Origin: Roseateles hydrophilus
Lineage (GTDB): Bacteria; Pseudomonadota; Gammaproteobacteria; Burkholderiales; Burkholderiaceae_C
Assembly (NCBI RefSeq): GCF_026712245.1
Contig: NZ_JAPPUY010000004.1
Location: forward strand, 310,001 to 374,000
Direction of reading: 5' to 3'
DNA length: 64,000 bases
Positions 37,522-46,473 of the stretch are shown here, in pieces. The notes beneath the pieces were generated by a model. That model had not been told where the DNA came from, searched no databases, and worked only from the letters and a program-made list of their open reading frames with translations. Each line of letters begins with the position of its first letter. The stretch's first letter is position 1. A program made the position numbers and the translations under genes.

Positions 37522-38775
37522 TTAGCCGGGCCGCTTCATTTGGCAGGACGTGGGGGTCGACGACACATACGAGTCGTACTGCTTCACCGGCGCCAGCGTC
37601 ATGCCCGTCTTCTCGGGGCTGTACGGGAACTTGGCATCGGCCTTCTGCCAGACCGAGATGAACAGCGGCTGCTGCAGTTGGTGGTCGGTCTTTCGCATGG
37701 TCACATCGCCATTGAAGCCCTTGACCGTCAGACCTTCCAGCGCCGCGGCCACCTTCACCGGGTCGGTGGACTTGGCGTTGGCCATGGCCTGGCTCAGCAT
37801 CGTGTAGATGTTGTGGATGCTGAGGGTGTACATGTCGTCGTTGAAACGCTTGTTGTACTCCTCGGCATCCTTCTGCACCTGGCCGCCCATGTTGTAGTGG
37901 CTGTAGGCGACCTGGAACACACGGCCCGCACCACCTGTGCCCAGCGCCGTCGGCGTGCCGGTCACGCCGGTGTAGTAGGTGAAGAACTTGCCGTTGTAGC
38001 CCGCCTCGTTGGCGGCCTTGACCAGCAGCGCCAGGTCGGAGCCCCAGTTGCCGGTGATGACGGTGTCGGCGCCGCTGGCCTTGATCTTGGCGACGTAGGG
38101 TGCGAAGTCACGCACGGAGGCCAGCGGGTGCAGGTCCTCGCCGACGACCTGGATGTCCGGGCGCTTGCGGGCCAGCGTCTCCTTGGCGTACTTGGCGACC
38201 TGGTGGCCATGCGCGTAGTTCTGGTTCAGCAGGAAGACCTTCTTCACGTCGGCCTGGTCCTTGATGAAGGACGACATGGCTTCCATCTTCATCGACGTGT
38301 CGGCGTCAAAGCGGAAGTGCCAGTAGCTGCACTTGCTGTTGGTGAGGTCGGGGTCCACGGCCGAGTAGTTCAGGTAGACGATTTCCTTGCCGGGGTTGCG
38401 CTCGTTGTGCTTGGTGACCGCATCGCTCAGCGCCAGCGCGACGCTGGAGCCGTTGCCCTGCATGATGTAGCGGATGCCCTGGTCGGCGGCAGCCTTCAAC
38501 AGGTTCAGCGACTCAGCGGGGCTGAGTTTGTTGTCGAAGGTGACGACCTCGAACTTCACGCCGGCCGGATTGCTCTTGTTGAACTTCTCGCCGAGGAACT
38601 GGAAGGTCTTGACCTGGTTCTGCCCCACGGGGCCCATCAGGCCGGAGAGCGCGTCGATATAGGCCAGCTTGACCGTCTCGCCCTTCTGGGCATGGGCGGC
38701 ACCGGCCGCGAGCACGAGGGCGGCAGCTGCCGTGAGTGCGCGCACGGGAAAGCGGACCGAGGTGATGTCCAACAT
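37522..38775 (-). CDS. LIV-type ABC transporter substrate-binding protein
   Basis: The predicted protein is 417 residues and periplasmic. A signal peptide (ALTAAAALVLAAGAAHAQ) precedes the type I periplasmic-binding fold: KLAYIDALSGLMGPVGQNQVKTFQFLGEKFN, then DNKLSPAESLNLLKAAADQGIRYIMQGNGSSVALALSDAV. The C-terminal lobe includes DPVKVAAALEGLTVKGFNGDVTMRKTDHQLQQPLFI. ATG at 38775 has AAGGAG seven bases upstream. The ligand is not readable, but the acyl-CoA ligase gene just upstream suggests a carboxylic acid rather than an amino acid. Confidence 0.92.
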   Translation of the reverse strand: MLDITSVRFPVRALTAAAALVLAAGAAHAQKGETVKLAYIDALSGLMGPVGQNQVKTFQFLGEKFNKSNPAGVKFEVVTFDNKLSPAESLNLLKAAADQGIRYIMQGNGSSVALALSDAVTKHNERNPGKEIVYLNYSAVDPDLTNSKCSYWHFRFDADTSMKMEAMSSFIKDQADVKKVFLLNQNYAHGHQVAKYAKETLARKRPDIQVVGEDLHPLASVRDFAPYVAKIKASGADTVITGNWGSDLALLVKAANEAGYNGKFFTYYTGVTGTPTALGTGGAGRVFQVAYSHYNMGGQVQKDAEEYNKRFNDDMYTLSIHNIYTMLSQAMANAKSTDPVKVAAALEGLTVKGFNGDVTMRKTDHQLQQPLFISVWQKADAKFPYSPEKTGMTLAPVKQYDSYVSSTPTSCQMKRPG

Positions 38776-38831
38776 GCTTGTCTCCTTTGTTGTGGATGGG
38801 AACGGGAATCGGGACGCCCAGCGACAGCGGA

Positions 38832-40478
38832 TCACGCCGTCGGCAGGCGGTGGTCCTTGAGCTGATCGCGCAGCTTCAACTTCTGGATCTTGCCGGTGGC
38901 GGTGTGCGGGATCTCGCTGACGAAGACAACATCGTCCGGCACCTGCCACTTGGCGATGCGACCGTCGTAGAAGGCCAGCAGTTCCTCGCGCGTGACGGTG
39001 GCATCGGGCTTCTTCACCACCACCAGCAGCGGGCGCTCATCCCACTTCGGGTGGCGCGCCGCGATGACTGCCGCCTCGAACACGGCCGGGTGGGCCATGG
39101 CGATGTTTTCCAGGTCGATGGACGAGATCCATTCGCCGCCGGACTTGATGACGTCCTTGCTGCGGTCGGTGATCTGCATGAAGCCGTCGGCATCGATGGT
39201 GGCCACGTCGCCGGTCGGGAACCAGCCTGGCTCGCCGTCCACGCTGACCAGCGGCGACGCATCGTTCTTGAAGTACTGGCTGATGACCCAGTGGCCGCGC
39301 ACGACGAGGTTGCCTGCTGATGCGCCGTCCCACGGCAGCGAGCGGCCGTCGTCGTCAATGATGGCCATGTCCACGCCGTAGATGACGCGGCCCTGTTTCT
39401 CCAGCAGGCGCTGCTGCGCGTCGGCGGGCAGCCCCAGCTGACGCGTCGTCAGCTTGGACAGCGTGCCCAGCGGCGACATCTCCGTCATGCCCCAGGCGTG
39501 GATGACCTCGATGCCGAAGTCGTCCTGCAGCGACTTCATCATCGCGGGCGGGCAGGCCGCGCCACCGATGACGGTGCGCTTGAAGCTGGAGAACTTCAGG
39601 CCATTGGCCTTCACATAGTTCAACAAGCCCAGCCACACGGTCGGCACGCCGGCCGAGAACGTGACCTGCTCGCCCTCGAAGAGCTCGTACAGGCTCTTGC
39701 CGTCGAGGTGCGGGCCGGGAAACACCAGCTTGAAGCCCACCAGCGCCGCGCTGTACGGCAGGCCCCATGCGTTGACATGGAACATCGGCACAACGGGCAG
39801 GATGACGTCACGGCTGGAGCAGTCCATCGCGTCCGGCAGCGCCGACGCGTAGGCGTGCAGCACGGTGGAGCGGTGGCTGTAGACGGCGCCCTTGGGGTTG
39901 CCCGTGGTGCCGGACGTGTAGCAGATGCTGGAGGCGGTGTTCTCGTCCAGTGCTGGCCAGGTGTAGTCGCCGCTCTCGGCCGCCAGCAGCTCGTCGAAGC
40001 ACAGCAGGTTGGGAATGGCGCTGGCCGCCGGCATGTGGGCGCGCGACGTCATCAACACGAAATGCTGCACCGTCTTCAGCAGCGGCGCGATCTTTTCGAT
40101 CAGCGGCAGGAAGGTCGCGTCGAAGCACAGCACGCGGTCCTCGGCGTCGCTGGCGATCCAGACGATCTGCTCAGGGAAGAGGCGCGGGTTGATGGTGTGG
40201 CAGACCAGGCCCGAACCCGAGGTGCCGAAATAGATTTCGAGGTGGCGGTGGCCATTCCAGGCCAGCGTGCCGATGCGGTCGCCGGGCTGGCAACCCAGCC
40301 GCGAGAAGGCCTGCGCGGCCTGGCGCGAACGCAGCGCCACCTCGCGCCAATTGCTGCGGTGCAGGTCGCCTTCGACCCGCTTGCTGACGATCTCGGTTTC
40401 GCCCGCATGCCGCTCGGCGTGCTTGAGCAACGACGAGATCAGCAGCGGGTCCGACATCATGCGGCCCATCAATGCCAT
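38832..40478 (-). CDS. Acyl-CoA synthetase (AMP-forming fatty-acid/aromatic-acid CoA ligase)
   Basis: A 548-residue adenylate-forming enzyme that activates a carboxylic acid to its CoA thioester. The P-loop is [20 protein letters not shown] near residues 183-202, the A5 motif is [14 protein letters not shown]7 is [35 protein letters not shown], and the catalytic Lys is in [13 protein letters not shown] near the C-terminus. ATG at 40478 has CAGGAG six bases upstream. It leads the operon ending in LivF, 56 bases before the binding-protein gene. Uptake and CoA trapping of the same acid is the simplest model. The chain length or ring preference is unknown. Confidence 0.92.
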   Translation of the reverse strand: MALMGRMMSDPLLISSLLKHAERHAGETEIVSKRVEGDLHRSNWREVALRSRQAAQAFSRLGCQPGDRIGTLAWNGHRHLEIYFGTSGSGLVCHTINPRLFPEQIVWIASDAEDRVLCFDATFLPLIEKIAPLLKTVQHFVLMTSRAHMPAASAIPNLLCFDELLAAESGDYTWPALDENTASSICYTSGTTGNPKGAVYSHRSTVLHAYASALPDAMDCSSRDVILPVVPMFHVNAWGLPYSAALVGFKLVFPGPHLDGKSLYELFEGEQVTFSAGVPTVWLGLLNYVKANGLKFSSFKRTVIGGAACPPAMMKSLQDDFGIEVIHAWGMTEMSPLGTLSKLTTRQLGLPADAQQRLLEKQGRVIYGVDMAIIDDDGRSLPWDGASAGNLVVRGHWVISQYFKNDASPLVSVDGEPGWFPTGDVATIDADGFMQITDRSKDVIKSGGEWISSIDLENIAMAHPAVFEAAVIAARHPKWDERPLLVVVKKPDATVTREELLAFYDGRIAKWQVPDDVVFVSEIPHTATGKIQKLKLRDQLKDHRLPTA

Positions 40479-40612
40479 GGTTGTCTCCTGGCCATCTTGT
40501 CGGTTCAGTCTAGCGTCGCGCGAGAGCCCCTAAACGTCACAACCGCGACCCTCAGCCCCCGGGGAAACACCCAGGCCGGCGAGGCTCACAGGCCTCTCAC
40601 TAAACTGGTGCG

Positions 40613-42073
40613 ATGACACCGCTGGATGGCCTGCACTGGCCCAACCGCTTCGCCGCGCTGGGGACCGATTTCTACACCGAGCTGCCGGCCCAGGGCCTGC
40701 CTGACCCGCACTGGGTCGCCACCAGCCCGGGCTGCGCCGAGCTGCTGGGCTGGCCCGCCGATTGGGCGTCGCGCAGCGGCGCGCTGGACACGTTCTCTGG
40801 CAATACCACCTGGCCCGGCATGCGCCCGCTGGCCTCGGTCTACAGCGGCCACCAGTTCGGCGTCTGGGCCGGCCAGCTGGGTGACGGCCGCGCGCTGTGG
40901 CTGGGCGAGGTCGACGCGCCCGGCGGCCCGCTGGAGCTGCAGCTCAAGGGCGCCGGCATGACGCCCTACTCCCGCCGCGCCGACGGCCGCGCCGTGCTGC
41001 GCTCGTCCATACGCGAGTTCCTGTGCTCCGAGGCCATGGCCGCACTGGGCGTGCCGACGACGCGGGCGCTGTGCATCACCGGCTCGCACCTGCCGGTGCG
41101 GCGCGAGACCCTCGAGACCGCCGCCGTCGTCACGCGCGTCGCGCCCAGCTTCATCCGCTTCGGCCACTTCGAGCACTTCGCACACCACGGCCAGCCCGAC
41201 GCGCTGCGCCGCCTGGCCGACTGGTTCATCGCCCACCACGCGCCGGAATGCGCCAGCGCGCCCGAGCCCGCCGTCGCGCTGCTGCAGAAAGTGGCGCTGC
41301 AGACGGCCGACCTCGTTGCGCATTGGCAGGCCATCGGCTTCTGCCACGGCGTCATGAACACCGACAACATGTCCCTGCTGGGCCTGACGCTGGACTACGG
41401 GCCCTTCGGCTTCATGGATGCGTTCGACCCCGGCCACATCTGCAACCACAGCGACGACCGTGGCCGCTACGCCTATGCGCGCCAGCCCGGCGTGGCGTTC
41501 TGGAACCTGCATGCGCTGGCCCAGGCGCTGATGCCGCTGCTGCCCGTCGCCACCGAGCAGGAGGCCGAAGCGTCGGGCGAGCGGCTGCTGGAGGCCGTGG
41601 ACGCCTTCCGTGGCCGCTTCGCGAGCCAGATGCTCGGCCGCATGCGCGCCAAGCTGGGCCTCACGGGCGAAGACGACGGCGACCAGGCGCTGGCCGACGA
41701 CTTCCTGAAGCTGATGGCCGCGTCACGCGCCGACTTCACGATCACATTCCGCCGCCTGTCCCGCGCGCTCTCCGACCCCGAGCCGCTGCGCGACCTGTTC
41801 ATCGACCGCGATGCGCTGGACGCCTGGCTGGCCCGCTGGCGCACCCGCGTGGCGCCCGACGCCGAGGCGCGCATGCTGGCCGTCAACCCCGCCGTCGTGC
41901 TGCGCAACCACCTGGCCGAAGGCGCCATCCAGGCCGCGCAGCGGGGCGACTTCAGCGAAGTCGGGCGGCTGCTGAAAGTTCTGAGCCGCCCGTTCGACGA
42001 ACCCGAGAACCCGGCCGACGCGGCCCTGCCGCCCGACTGGGCCCACAGCCTCGAAGTCTCCTGCTCATCATGA
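40613..42073 (+). CDS. selO: Protein adenylyltransferase SelO (YdiU family)
   Basis: A 486-residue pseudokinase-fold enzyme that transfers AMP to proteins of redox homeostasis. Family motifs are [17 protein letters not shown] near residues 80-96, [29 protein letters not shown] near 110-138, [10 protein letters not shown] near 244-253 and DYGPFGFMD near 259-267. The C-terminus ends EVSCSS with Cys484, the conserved redox cysteine. ATG at 40613 has no Shine-Dalgarno, but TAAACT lies six bases upstream, so the message may be leaderless. Its stop overlaps the msrB start by four bases, tying it to methionine sulfoxide repair. Confidence 0.94.
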   Translation: MTPLDGLHWPNRFAALGTDFYTELPAQGLPDPHWVATSPGCAELLGWPADWASRSGALDTFSGNTTWPGMRPLASVYSGHQFGVWAGQLGDGRALWLGEVDAPGGPLELQLKGAGMTPYSRRADGRAVLRSSIREFLCSEAMAALGVPTTRALCITGSHLPVRRETLETAAVVTRVAPSFIRFGHFEHFAHHGQPDALRRLADWFIAHHAPECASAPEPAVALLQKVALQTADLVAHWQAIGFCHGVMNTDNMSLLGLTLDYGPFGFMDAFDPGHICNHSDDRGRYAYARQPGVAFWNLHALAQALMPLLPVATEQEAEASGERLLEAVDAFRGRFASQMLGRMRAKLGLTGEDDGDQALADDFLKLMAASRADFTITFRRLSRALSDPEPLRDLFIDRDALDAWLARWRTRVAPDAEARMLAVNPAVVLRNHLAEGAIQAAQRGDFSEVGRLLKVLSRPFDEPENPADAALPPDWAHSLEVSCSS

Positions 42074-42486
42074 CCCACGACAGCACCAAGACCTACCCCG
42101 TCCAGAAGACCGACGCCGAATGGCGCGAGCAGCTGGACCCGATGCAGTACCAGGTCGCCCGCCATGCGGCGACGGAACGTGCCTTCACCGGCAAGTACTG
42201 GGACCACTTCGAGAACGGCCACTACAACTGCGTCGGCTGCGGCACGCCGCTGTTCGAGGCCGACACCAAGTTCGATGCCGGCTGCGGCTGGCCCAGCTAC
42301 TGGGCGCCGGTGAACAGCGAGGTCATCGAGCGCGTCGTCGACCGCAGCCACGGCATGGTGCGCGTGGAGGTGCGCTGCAACCAGTGCGGATCGCACCTGG
42401 GCCATGTGTTCCCGGACGGCCCCGAGCCCACCGGCGAGCGCTACTGCATCAACTCGGCCGCCATCGACTTCGTCGGGGAGAATTAG
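42070..42486 (+). CDS. msrB: Peptide-methionine (R)-S-oxide reductase
   Basis: A 138-residue enzyme reducing methionine-R-sulfoxide in proteins. Zinc-binding pairs are CVGC (Cys54, Cys57) and CNQC near residues 103-106. The catalytic Cys126 is in [13 protein letters not shown], and GCGWPSYW forms the substrate pocket. No signal peptide, so it is cytosolic. The ATG lies within the selO stop (ATGA), indicating translational coupling of AMPylation and repair functions. Followed by a hairpin-rich spacer. Confidence 0.96.
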   Translation: MTHDSTKTYPVQKTDAEWREQLDPMQYQVARHAATERAFTGKYWDHFENGHYNCVGCGTPLFEADTKFDAGCGWPSYWAPVNSEVIERVVDRSHGMVRVEVRCNQCGSHLGHVFPDGPEPTGERYCINSAAIDFVGEN

Positions 42487-42497
42487 CCCACTACCTA

Positions 42498-42549
42498 CTC
42501 GCTCCGCGAGCCCCCTCAAGGGGCACGGCCAGCGGCCCGGCAAAGCCGG
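42498..42549. repeat. REP-like cluster of three small inverted repeats
   Basis: Three hairpins follow each other in the msrB-yciB spacer: CTCGC-TCC-GCGAG (42498-42510), CCCCT-CA-AGGGG (42512-42523) and CCGGC-AAA-GCCGG (42537-42549). The compact, modular form resembles interspersed intergenic repeats of Burkholderiales genomes. No second copy was found in this window, so the dispersed nature is not shown here. Confidence 0.4.
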
Positions 42550-42599
42550 TTCCGCGGCAGTCGCTTGGGAAGGCACTCCGCCTCGACGGTCCATTGAAG

Positions 42600-43229
42600 A
42601 TGAAATTACTGCTCGACTTCCTGCCGCTCATCCTGTTCTTCATCGCCTTCAAGGGCGCGGAAGGCAACCCCGAGGCTGCGGCCGCATTCGCGACACAGCA
42701 TTTCGGCTTCCTCGTACAGGGCGGCGTCGTGGGCCCCAAGGAAGCGCCCGTGCTGCTGGCCACCGTGGTCGTCATGCTGGCCACGCTGGCGCAGGCCGCC
42801 ATCCTCAAAGTGCGCGGCCAGAAGATCGACCTGATGCTGTGGATCAGCCTGGCGCTGGTCGTCGTGCTGGGCGGCGCGACGATCTGGTTCCACAACGAGA
42901 CCTTCATCAAATGGAAGCCCACCGGCCTGTACTGGGCCATGGCGCTCACGCTCTGGCTCTCGCTGGCCGTGTTCGGCAAGAACCTCATCCAGGCCATGCT
43001 GGGCGCGCAGCTCAAGCTGCCCGATGCCATCTGGGCCACGCTCAACCGCGCCTGGGTGCTGTTCTTCGCGGCGATGGGCGTCGTCAACCTCTACGTCGCC
43101 TACAACTTCTCCACGTCGGCCTGGGCCAACTTCAAGGTCTTCGGCGTCACCGGCCTCATCCTGGTGTTCACCGTCGCACAGAGCGTCTACCTCGGCAAGC
43201 ACCTGCCGCCCGAGGAGGACAAGCCATGA
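42600..43229 (+). CDS. yciB: Inner membrane-spanning protein YciB (septation protein A family)
   Basis: A 209-residue membrane protein with five or six helices. The start MKLLLDFLPLILFFIAFK is the family hallmark, then VMLATLAQAAILKVRGQKIDLMLWISLALVVVLGGATIWFHNETFIKWKPT and a C-terminal KVFGVTGLILVFTVAQSVYLGKHLP. Homologues influence cell envelope and septation, but the biochemical role is unclear. Residues about 22-48 contain an insertion (EGNPEAAAAFATQHFGFLVQGGVVGPKEA). ATG at 42600. The stop overlaps the bolA start by four bases. Confidence 0.92.
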   Translation: MKLLLDFLPLILFFIAFKGAEGNPEAAAAFATQHFGFLVQGGVVGPKEAPVLLATVVVMLATLAQAAILKVRGQKIDLMLWISLALVVVLGGATIWFHNETFIKWKPTGLYWAMALTLWLSLAVFGKNLIQAMLGAQLKLPDAIWATLNRAWVLFFAAMGVVNLYVAYNFSTSAWANFKVFGVTGLILVFTVAQSVYLGKHLPPEEDKP

Positions 43230-43489
43230 GCATCGCCGCCGACATTGAACGCCGGCTGCAGGCCGAGCTGGCCCCGTCGCTGCTGACGATCCGCGACGAC
43301 AGTGCCGACCACGCCGGCCATGCCGGCGCCCGCGAGGGGGGGCACTTTCATGTGACCATCGTGTCGGCCCGCTTTACCGGTCTGCAAAGAATCGCGCGCC
43401 ACCGCCTCGTCTATCATTGCCTGACCGACCTGATGCAGCGCGGCATCCACGCCCTGGCGATTGACGCCAAGGCGCCGGGTGAAGCCTGA
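43226..43489 (+). CDS. BolA-family protein
   Basis: An 87-residue BolA-like protein, probably working with monothiol glutaredoxin in iron-sulfur or iron regulation. The core HFHVTIVSARFTGLQRIARHRLVYHCLTDLM carries the conserved His residues and the class II KH-like fold. N-terminal IERRLQAELAPSLLTIRDDSADHAGHA matches family spacing. The ATG overlaps the yciB stop, with GAGGAG about seven bases upstream. It ends before a T-tailed terminator and closes the selO-msrB-yciB-bolA group. Confidence 0.92.
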   Translation: MSIAADIERRLQAELAPSLLTIRDDSADHAGHAGAREGGHFHVTIVSARFTGLQRIARHRLVYHCLTDLMQRGIHALAIDAKAPGEA

Positions 43490-43510
43490 AGGCCGGGCGT
43501 GACCAAACCA

Positions 43511-43537
43511 CGCGCCCAATCCGGGCGCGATTTTTTT
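43511..43537 (+). terminator. Terminator downstream of bolA
   Basis: CGCGCCC (43511-43517) pairs with GGGCGCG (43523-43529) around a 5-base loop, then A and a run of seven T. It precedes the parvulin gene by 24 bases. Confidence 0.92.
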
Positions 43538-43560
43538 AGCACCACCTGATCTCTCCATCC

Positions 43561-44352
43561 ATGAAGAAGTTTGCGCTCGCCGCCGCCGTCGCGGCACTGG
43601 TCCCGGCCGCTGCCATCGCGCAGAACATCGCCACCGTCAACGGCAAGCCCGTGCCCAAGGCCCGCATGGAGACGCTGATCCAGCAGGTCACCAAGAGCGG
43701 CCAGCAGCAGCGCTCGCCTGAACTGGAAGCCCAGGTCAAGGACGAAGTCGTCCGCCGTGAGATCTTCATGCAGGCCGCCGAGAAGGCCGGCATCCCGCAA
43801 AGCAGCGACTACAAGGCCCAGATGGAACTGGCCCGCCAGATGCTGCTGATCCGCGGCCTGATGGAAGACTTCAAGGCCAAGAACCCGGTGGCCGACGCCG
43901 AGGCGCAAGCCGAGTACGACAAGTTCAAGGCCGCCAACACCGGCAACGAATACCGCGCCCGCCACATCCTGGTGGACAAGGAAGAAGACGCCAAGGCCCT
44001 GATCGCCCAGATCAAGGGCGGCGCCAGCTTCGAGGAACTGGCCAAGAAGAACTCCAAGGACACCGGCTCGGCCCAGAACGGCGGCGACCTGGACTTCGCC
44101 AACCCCAACAACTTCGTGCCCGAATTCAGCAAGGCCATGACCGCGCTGCAAAAGGGTGAGATGACGCAAGAGCCGGTGAAGAGCCAGTTCGGCTACCACA
44201 TCATCAAGCTGGAAGACACCCGCGCTGCCACCTTCCCGGCCTTTGACGACGTCAAGGCCCAGATCAAGCAGCGCATCGAACAGCAGAAGATGGCCGAGTT
44301 CCAGGACGGCCTGATCAAGAAGGCCAAGACCGACTACACCTTCAGCAAGTAA
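43561..44352 (+). CDS. Periplasmic parvulin-type peptidyl-prolyl isomerase (PpiC/SurA-like)
   Basis: The 263-residue exported protein has a signal peptide (MKKFALAAAVAALVPAAAIAQ), an N-terminal helical chaperone region (residues 22-130) and a parvulin domain (RARHILVDKEEDAKALIAQIKGGASFEELAKKNSKDTGSAQNGGDLDFANPNNFVPEFSKAMTALQKGEMTQEPVKSQFGYHIIKLED). The domain holds the usual HIL and GYHII motifs. It assists outer-membrane protein folding. The ATG has no strong Shine-Dalgarno. It is flanked by terminators, so it is probably monocistronic. Confidence 0.93.
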   Translation: MKKFALAAAVAALVPAAAIAQNIATVNGKPVPKARMETLIQQVTKSGQQQRSPELEAQVKDEVVRREIFMQAAEKAGIPQSSDYKAQMELARQMLLIRGLMEDFKAKNPVADAEAQAEYDKFKAANTGNEYRARHILVDKEEDAKALIAQIKGGASFEELAKKNSKDTGSAQNGGDLDFANPNNFVPEFSKAMTALQKGEMTQEPVKSQFGYHIIKLEDTRAATFPAFDDVKAQIKQRIEQQKMAEFQDGLIKKAKTDYTFSK

Positions 44353-44373
44353 GCTGCTCAGCAGACCTACGCC

Positions 44374-44397
44374 AAGACCCGCTCCGGCGGGTCTTTT
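44374..44397 (+). terminator. Terminator downstream of the parvulin gene
   Basis: AAGACCCGC (44374-44382) pairs with GCGGGTCTT (44387-44395) around TCCG and runs into TTTT. Confidence 0.9.
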
Positions 44398-44416
44398 GCC
44401 ATCTGAGCCCCACGCC

Positions 44417-45655
44417 ATGACTGACGCCCACGACGCCCTCAGCACCCGCCTCGTCCACGCCACCGGTGGCGACCGCCATTCCGGCGGCGTCCACGCGCCC
44501 GTCCACCCGTCCGTGCAGTACGCCTACGACAAGGTCGAGGACCTGATCGGCGTGTTCCAGGGCAAGGTCAAAGGCAGCTTCAACTACGCGCGTCAGGGCA
44601 CGCCGACGACGGCAGCGCTGGAAGCCGTCATCACCGAACTGGAAGGCGGCACCGGCAGCATCAGCTTCGCCACCGGCATGGCAGCGCTGACGGCGCTGTT
44701 CCTGACGCTGCTCAAGGCTGGCGACCACCTCGTCACCAGCGCCCGCGTGTTCGGCAACACCAACAGCCTGTTCCAGACGCTGGAGGGCCTGGGCATCGCC
44801 GTCAGCCGCGTCGACGCCGGCGACGTGGCTGCCGTGCGGGCCGCGCTGCGGCCCGAGACGCGCATGGTGTTCGCCGAGACCATCGCCAACCCCAGCACGC
44901 GCATCCCCGACCTCGAAGGCATTGGCGCGCTGTGCCGTGAGCACGGACTGCTGTACGTCGTCGACAACACGGTCACGTCACCGGCGCTGTGCCGGCCGAA
45001 GCACTTCGGCGCCGGCCTCGTCATGAACTCGCTGACCAAGACGCTGGCCGGCCACGGCGAGGCGCTGGGCGGCGCGGTCACCGACACCGGCTGCTTCGAC
45101 TGGTCCAGCTACCCCAACATCTTCCCGGCCTACCGCCAGGGCGACCCACGCGGCTGGGGCCTGCAGCAGATCCGCAAAAAGGGCCTGCGCGACATGGGCG
45201 GCACGCTGTCCAGCGAAGCGGCGCACCGCATCCTCGTCGGCATGGAGACGCTGGAGTTGCGCCTGAAGCGCAGCAGCGACACGGCGCTGGCGCTGGCCCG
45301 CCATCTGGCGGCCCACCCGGCCATCGCCAAGGTGCACTACCCGATGCTGGACAGCCACCCCGAGCACGCCCGCGCCCGCGACTGGTTCGGCGGCGGCTCG
45401 TGGATGATGGCCTTCGAGCTGGGCGACGCCGGCCGCCTCGTCGACGTGCTGAACCGGCTGCGCCTGCCGCTGAAGGCCACGGGCCTGGCCGACACGCGCT
45501 CGCTGATCATCCCGGTGGCGCCGACCATCTTCTGGGAGATGGGCGCCGAAGCCCGCGCCGCGATGGGCATTGCCGACGGGCTGGTGCGGCTGTCGGTGGG
45601 GCTGGAAGCGGCGGAAGACCTGATCGCTGACTTCGACCAGGCGCTGGCCGCCTGA
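44417..45655 (+). CDS. Cystathionine gamma-synthase-family PLP enzyme
   Basis: A 412-residue Cys/Met-metabolism PLP-dependent enzyme. Fold-type I landmarks are YARQGTPTTAALEAVITELEGGTGSISFATGMAA, VVDNTVTSPALCRPKHFGAGLVMNSLTKTLAGHGEALGG with the PLP-binding Lys in SLTKTLAGH, and the C-terminal ATGLADTRSLIIPVAPTIFWEM. The sequence belongs to the group simply called cystathionine gamma-synthase family. O-acetylhomoserine/O-succinylhomoserine lyase or gamma-lyase activity cannot be separated by eye. ATG at 44417 was chosen over ATG 44396, which lies in the preceding terminator. Confidence 0.9.
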   Translation: MTDAHDALSTRLVHATGGDRHSGGVHAPVHPSVQYAYDKVEDLIGVFQGKVKGSFNYARQGTPTTAALEAVITELEGGTGSISFATGMAALTALFLTLLKAGDHLVTSARVFGNTNSLFQTLEGLGIAVSRVDAGDVAAVRAALRPETRMVFAETIANPSTRIPDLEGIGALCREHGLLYVVDNTVTSPALCRPKHFGAGLVMNSLTKTLAGHGEALGGAVTDTGCFDWSSYPNIFPAYRQGDPRGWGLQQIRKKGLRDMGGTLSSEAAHRILVGMETLELRLKRSSDTALALARHLAAHPAIAKVHYPMLDSHPEHARARDWFGGGSWMMAFELGDAGRLVDVLNRLRLPLKATGLADTRSLIIPVAPTIFWEMGAEARAAMGIADGLVRLSVGLEAAEDLIADFDQALAA

Positions 45656-45798
45656 CGGACTGCCCGGGCCGAGCGCCGGGCCGCCCCAAGCCGGCCCGTC
45701 GGGCGATGTGCTCGCGGCTCGATGCCGTGCGCATCGCCATCCCCCGGGGGGCCGACCGGGCGCGCCCGCGTTCAGCGAGGCCAGACCGGGCGAGGGGC

Positions 45799-46473
45799 TC
45801 AGGCGACAGCCAGCCTGCCCGCCTCGATGCGCAGCTGGCGCTCACAGCGCGCCGCGATCTCGCGGTCGTGCGTGACGAGCACCAGCGTCGTGCCGGCCTC
45901 GCGGTTGAGCTCGAACATCAGTTCCATCACGGCCGCGCCGGTCGCGAAGTCCAGGCTGCCGGTGGGCTCGTCGGCCAGCAGCAGCGCAGGCCGCTGCACA
46001 AAGGCACGCGCCAGCGCCACGCGCTGCTGTTCGCCGCCCGACAGCACGCGCGGGTAATGGCCCAGGCGTTCCCCCAGGCCCACACGGCCCAGCATCGCAG
46101 CCGCCTGGTCACGGGCATCGCGCGCGCCGCGCAGCTCCAGCGGCAGCATCACGTTCTCCAGTGCCGTCAGGTTGGGCAGCAGCTGGAAGCTCTGGAACAC
46201 GAAGCCCAGCTCCTGTGCGCGCACGGCGGCGCGCTGGTCCTCATCCAGCGTGAACAGGTCCTGCCCGCGCAGCTTGACGGTGCCCGCGCTGGGCACATCC
46301 AGGCCCGCCAGGATGGCCAGCAGCGTGCTCTTGCCGGAGCCCGATGCCCCCACGATCGCGACGGACTCCTGCGCGGTCAGCTCGAAACTGATGTCATGCA
46401 GAATCGTCAGCTCCCCGGTCGCGTCGCGCACGCGCTTGGTGATCTGATCAACTTGGACAAGGACTTCGGGCAT
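45799..46473 (-). CDS. ybbA: ABC transporter ATP-binding protein (YbbA/LolD-like)
   Basis: A 224-residue ABC ATPase with Walker [10 protein letters not shown] near residues 41-49, Q-loop [18 protein letters not shown], signature [15 protein letters not shown] and Walker [13 protein letters not shown]. This is the MacB/LolD/YbbA type serving FtsX-like permeases. The divergent tesA neighbour is the same arrangement as E. coli ybbA-tesA. The permease gene (ybbP) is not beside it here, since the downstream side is intergenic DNA. ATG at 46473 overlaps the opposite-strand tesA ATG (CATG). Confidence 0.9.
   Translation of the reverse strand: MPEVLVQVDQITKRVRDATGELTILHDISFELTAQESVAIVGASGSGKSTLLAILAGLDVPSAGTVKLRGQDLFTLDEDQRAAVRAQELGFVFQSFQLLPNLTALENVMLPLELRGARDARDQAAAMLGRVGLGERLGHYPRVLSGGEQQRVALARAFVQRPALLLADEPTGSLDFATGAAVMELMFELNREAGTTLVLVTHDREIAARCERQLRIEAGRLAVA

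Noticed and set aside
45656-45798. Inverted repeats (GGCGATG/CATCGCC, CCCCCGGGGG) after the PLP-enzyme gene as a terminator or small RNA
   Set aside because: Large loop, no T-run and no promoter signature; may only reflect extreme GC.
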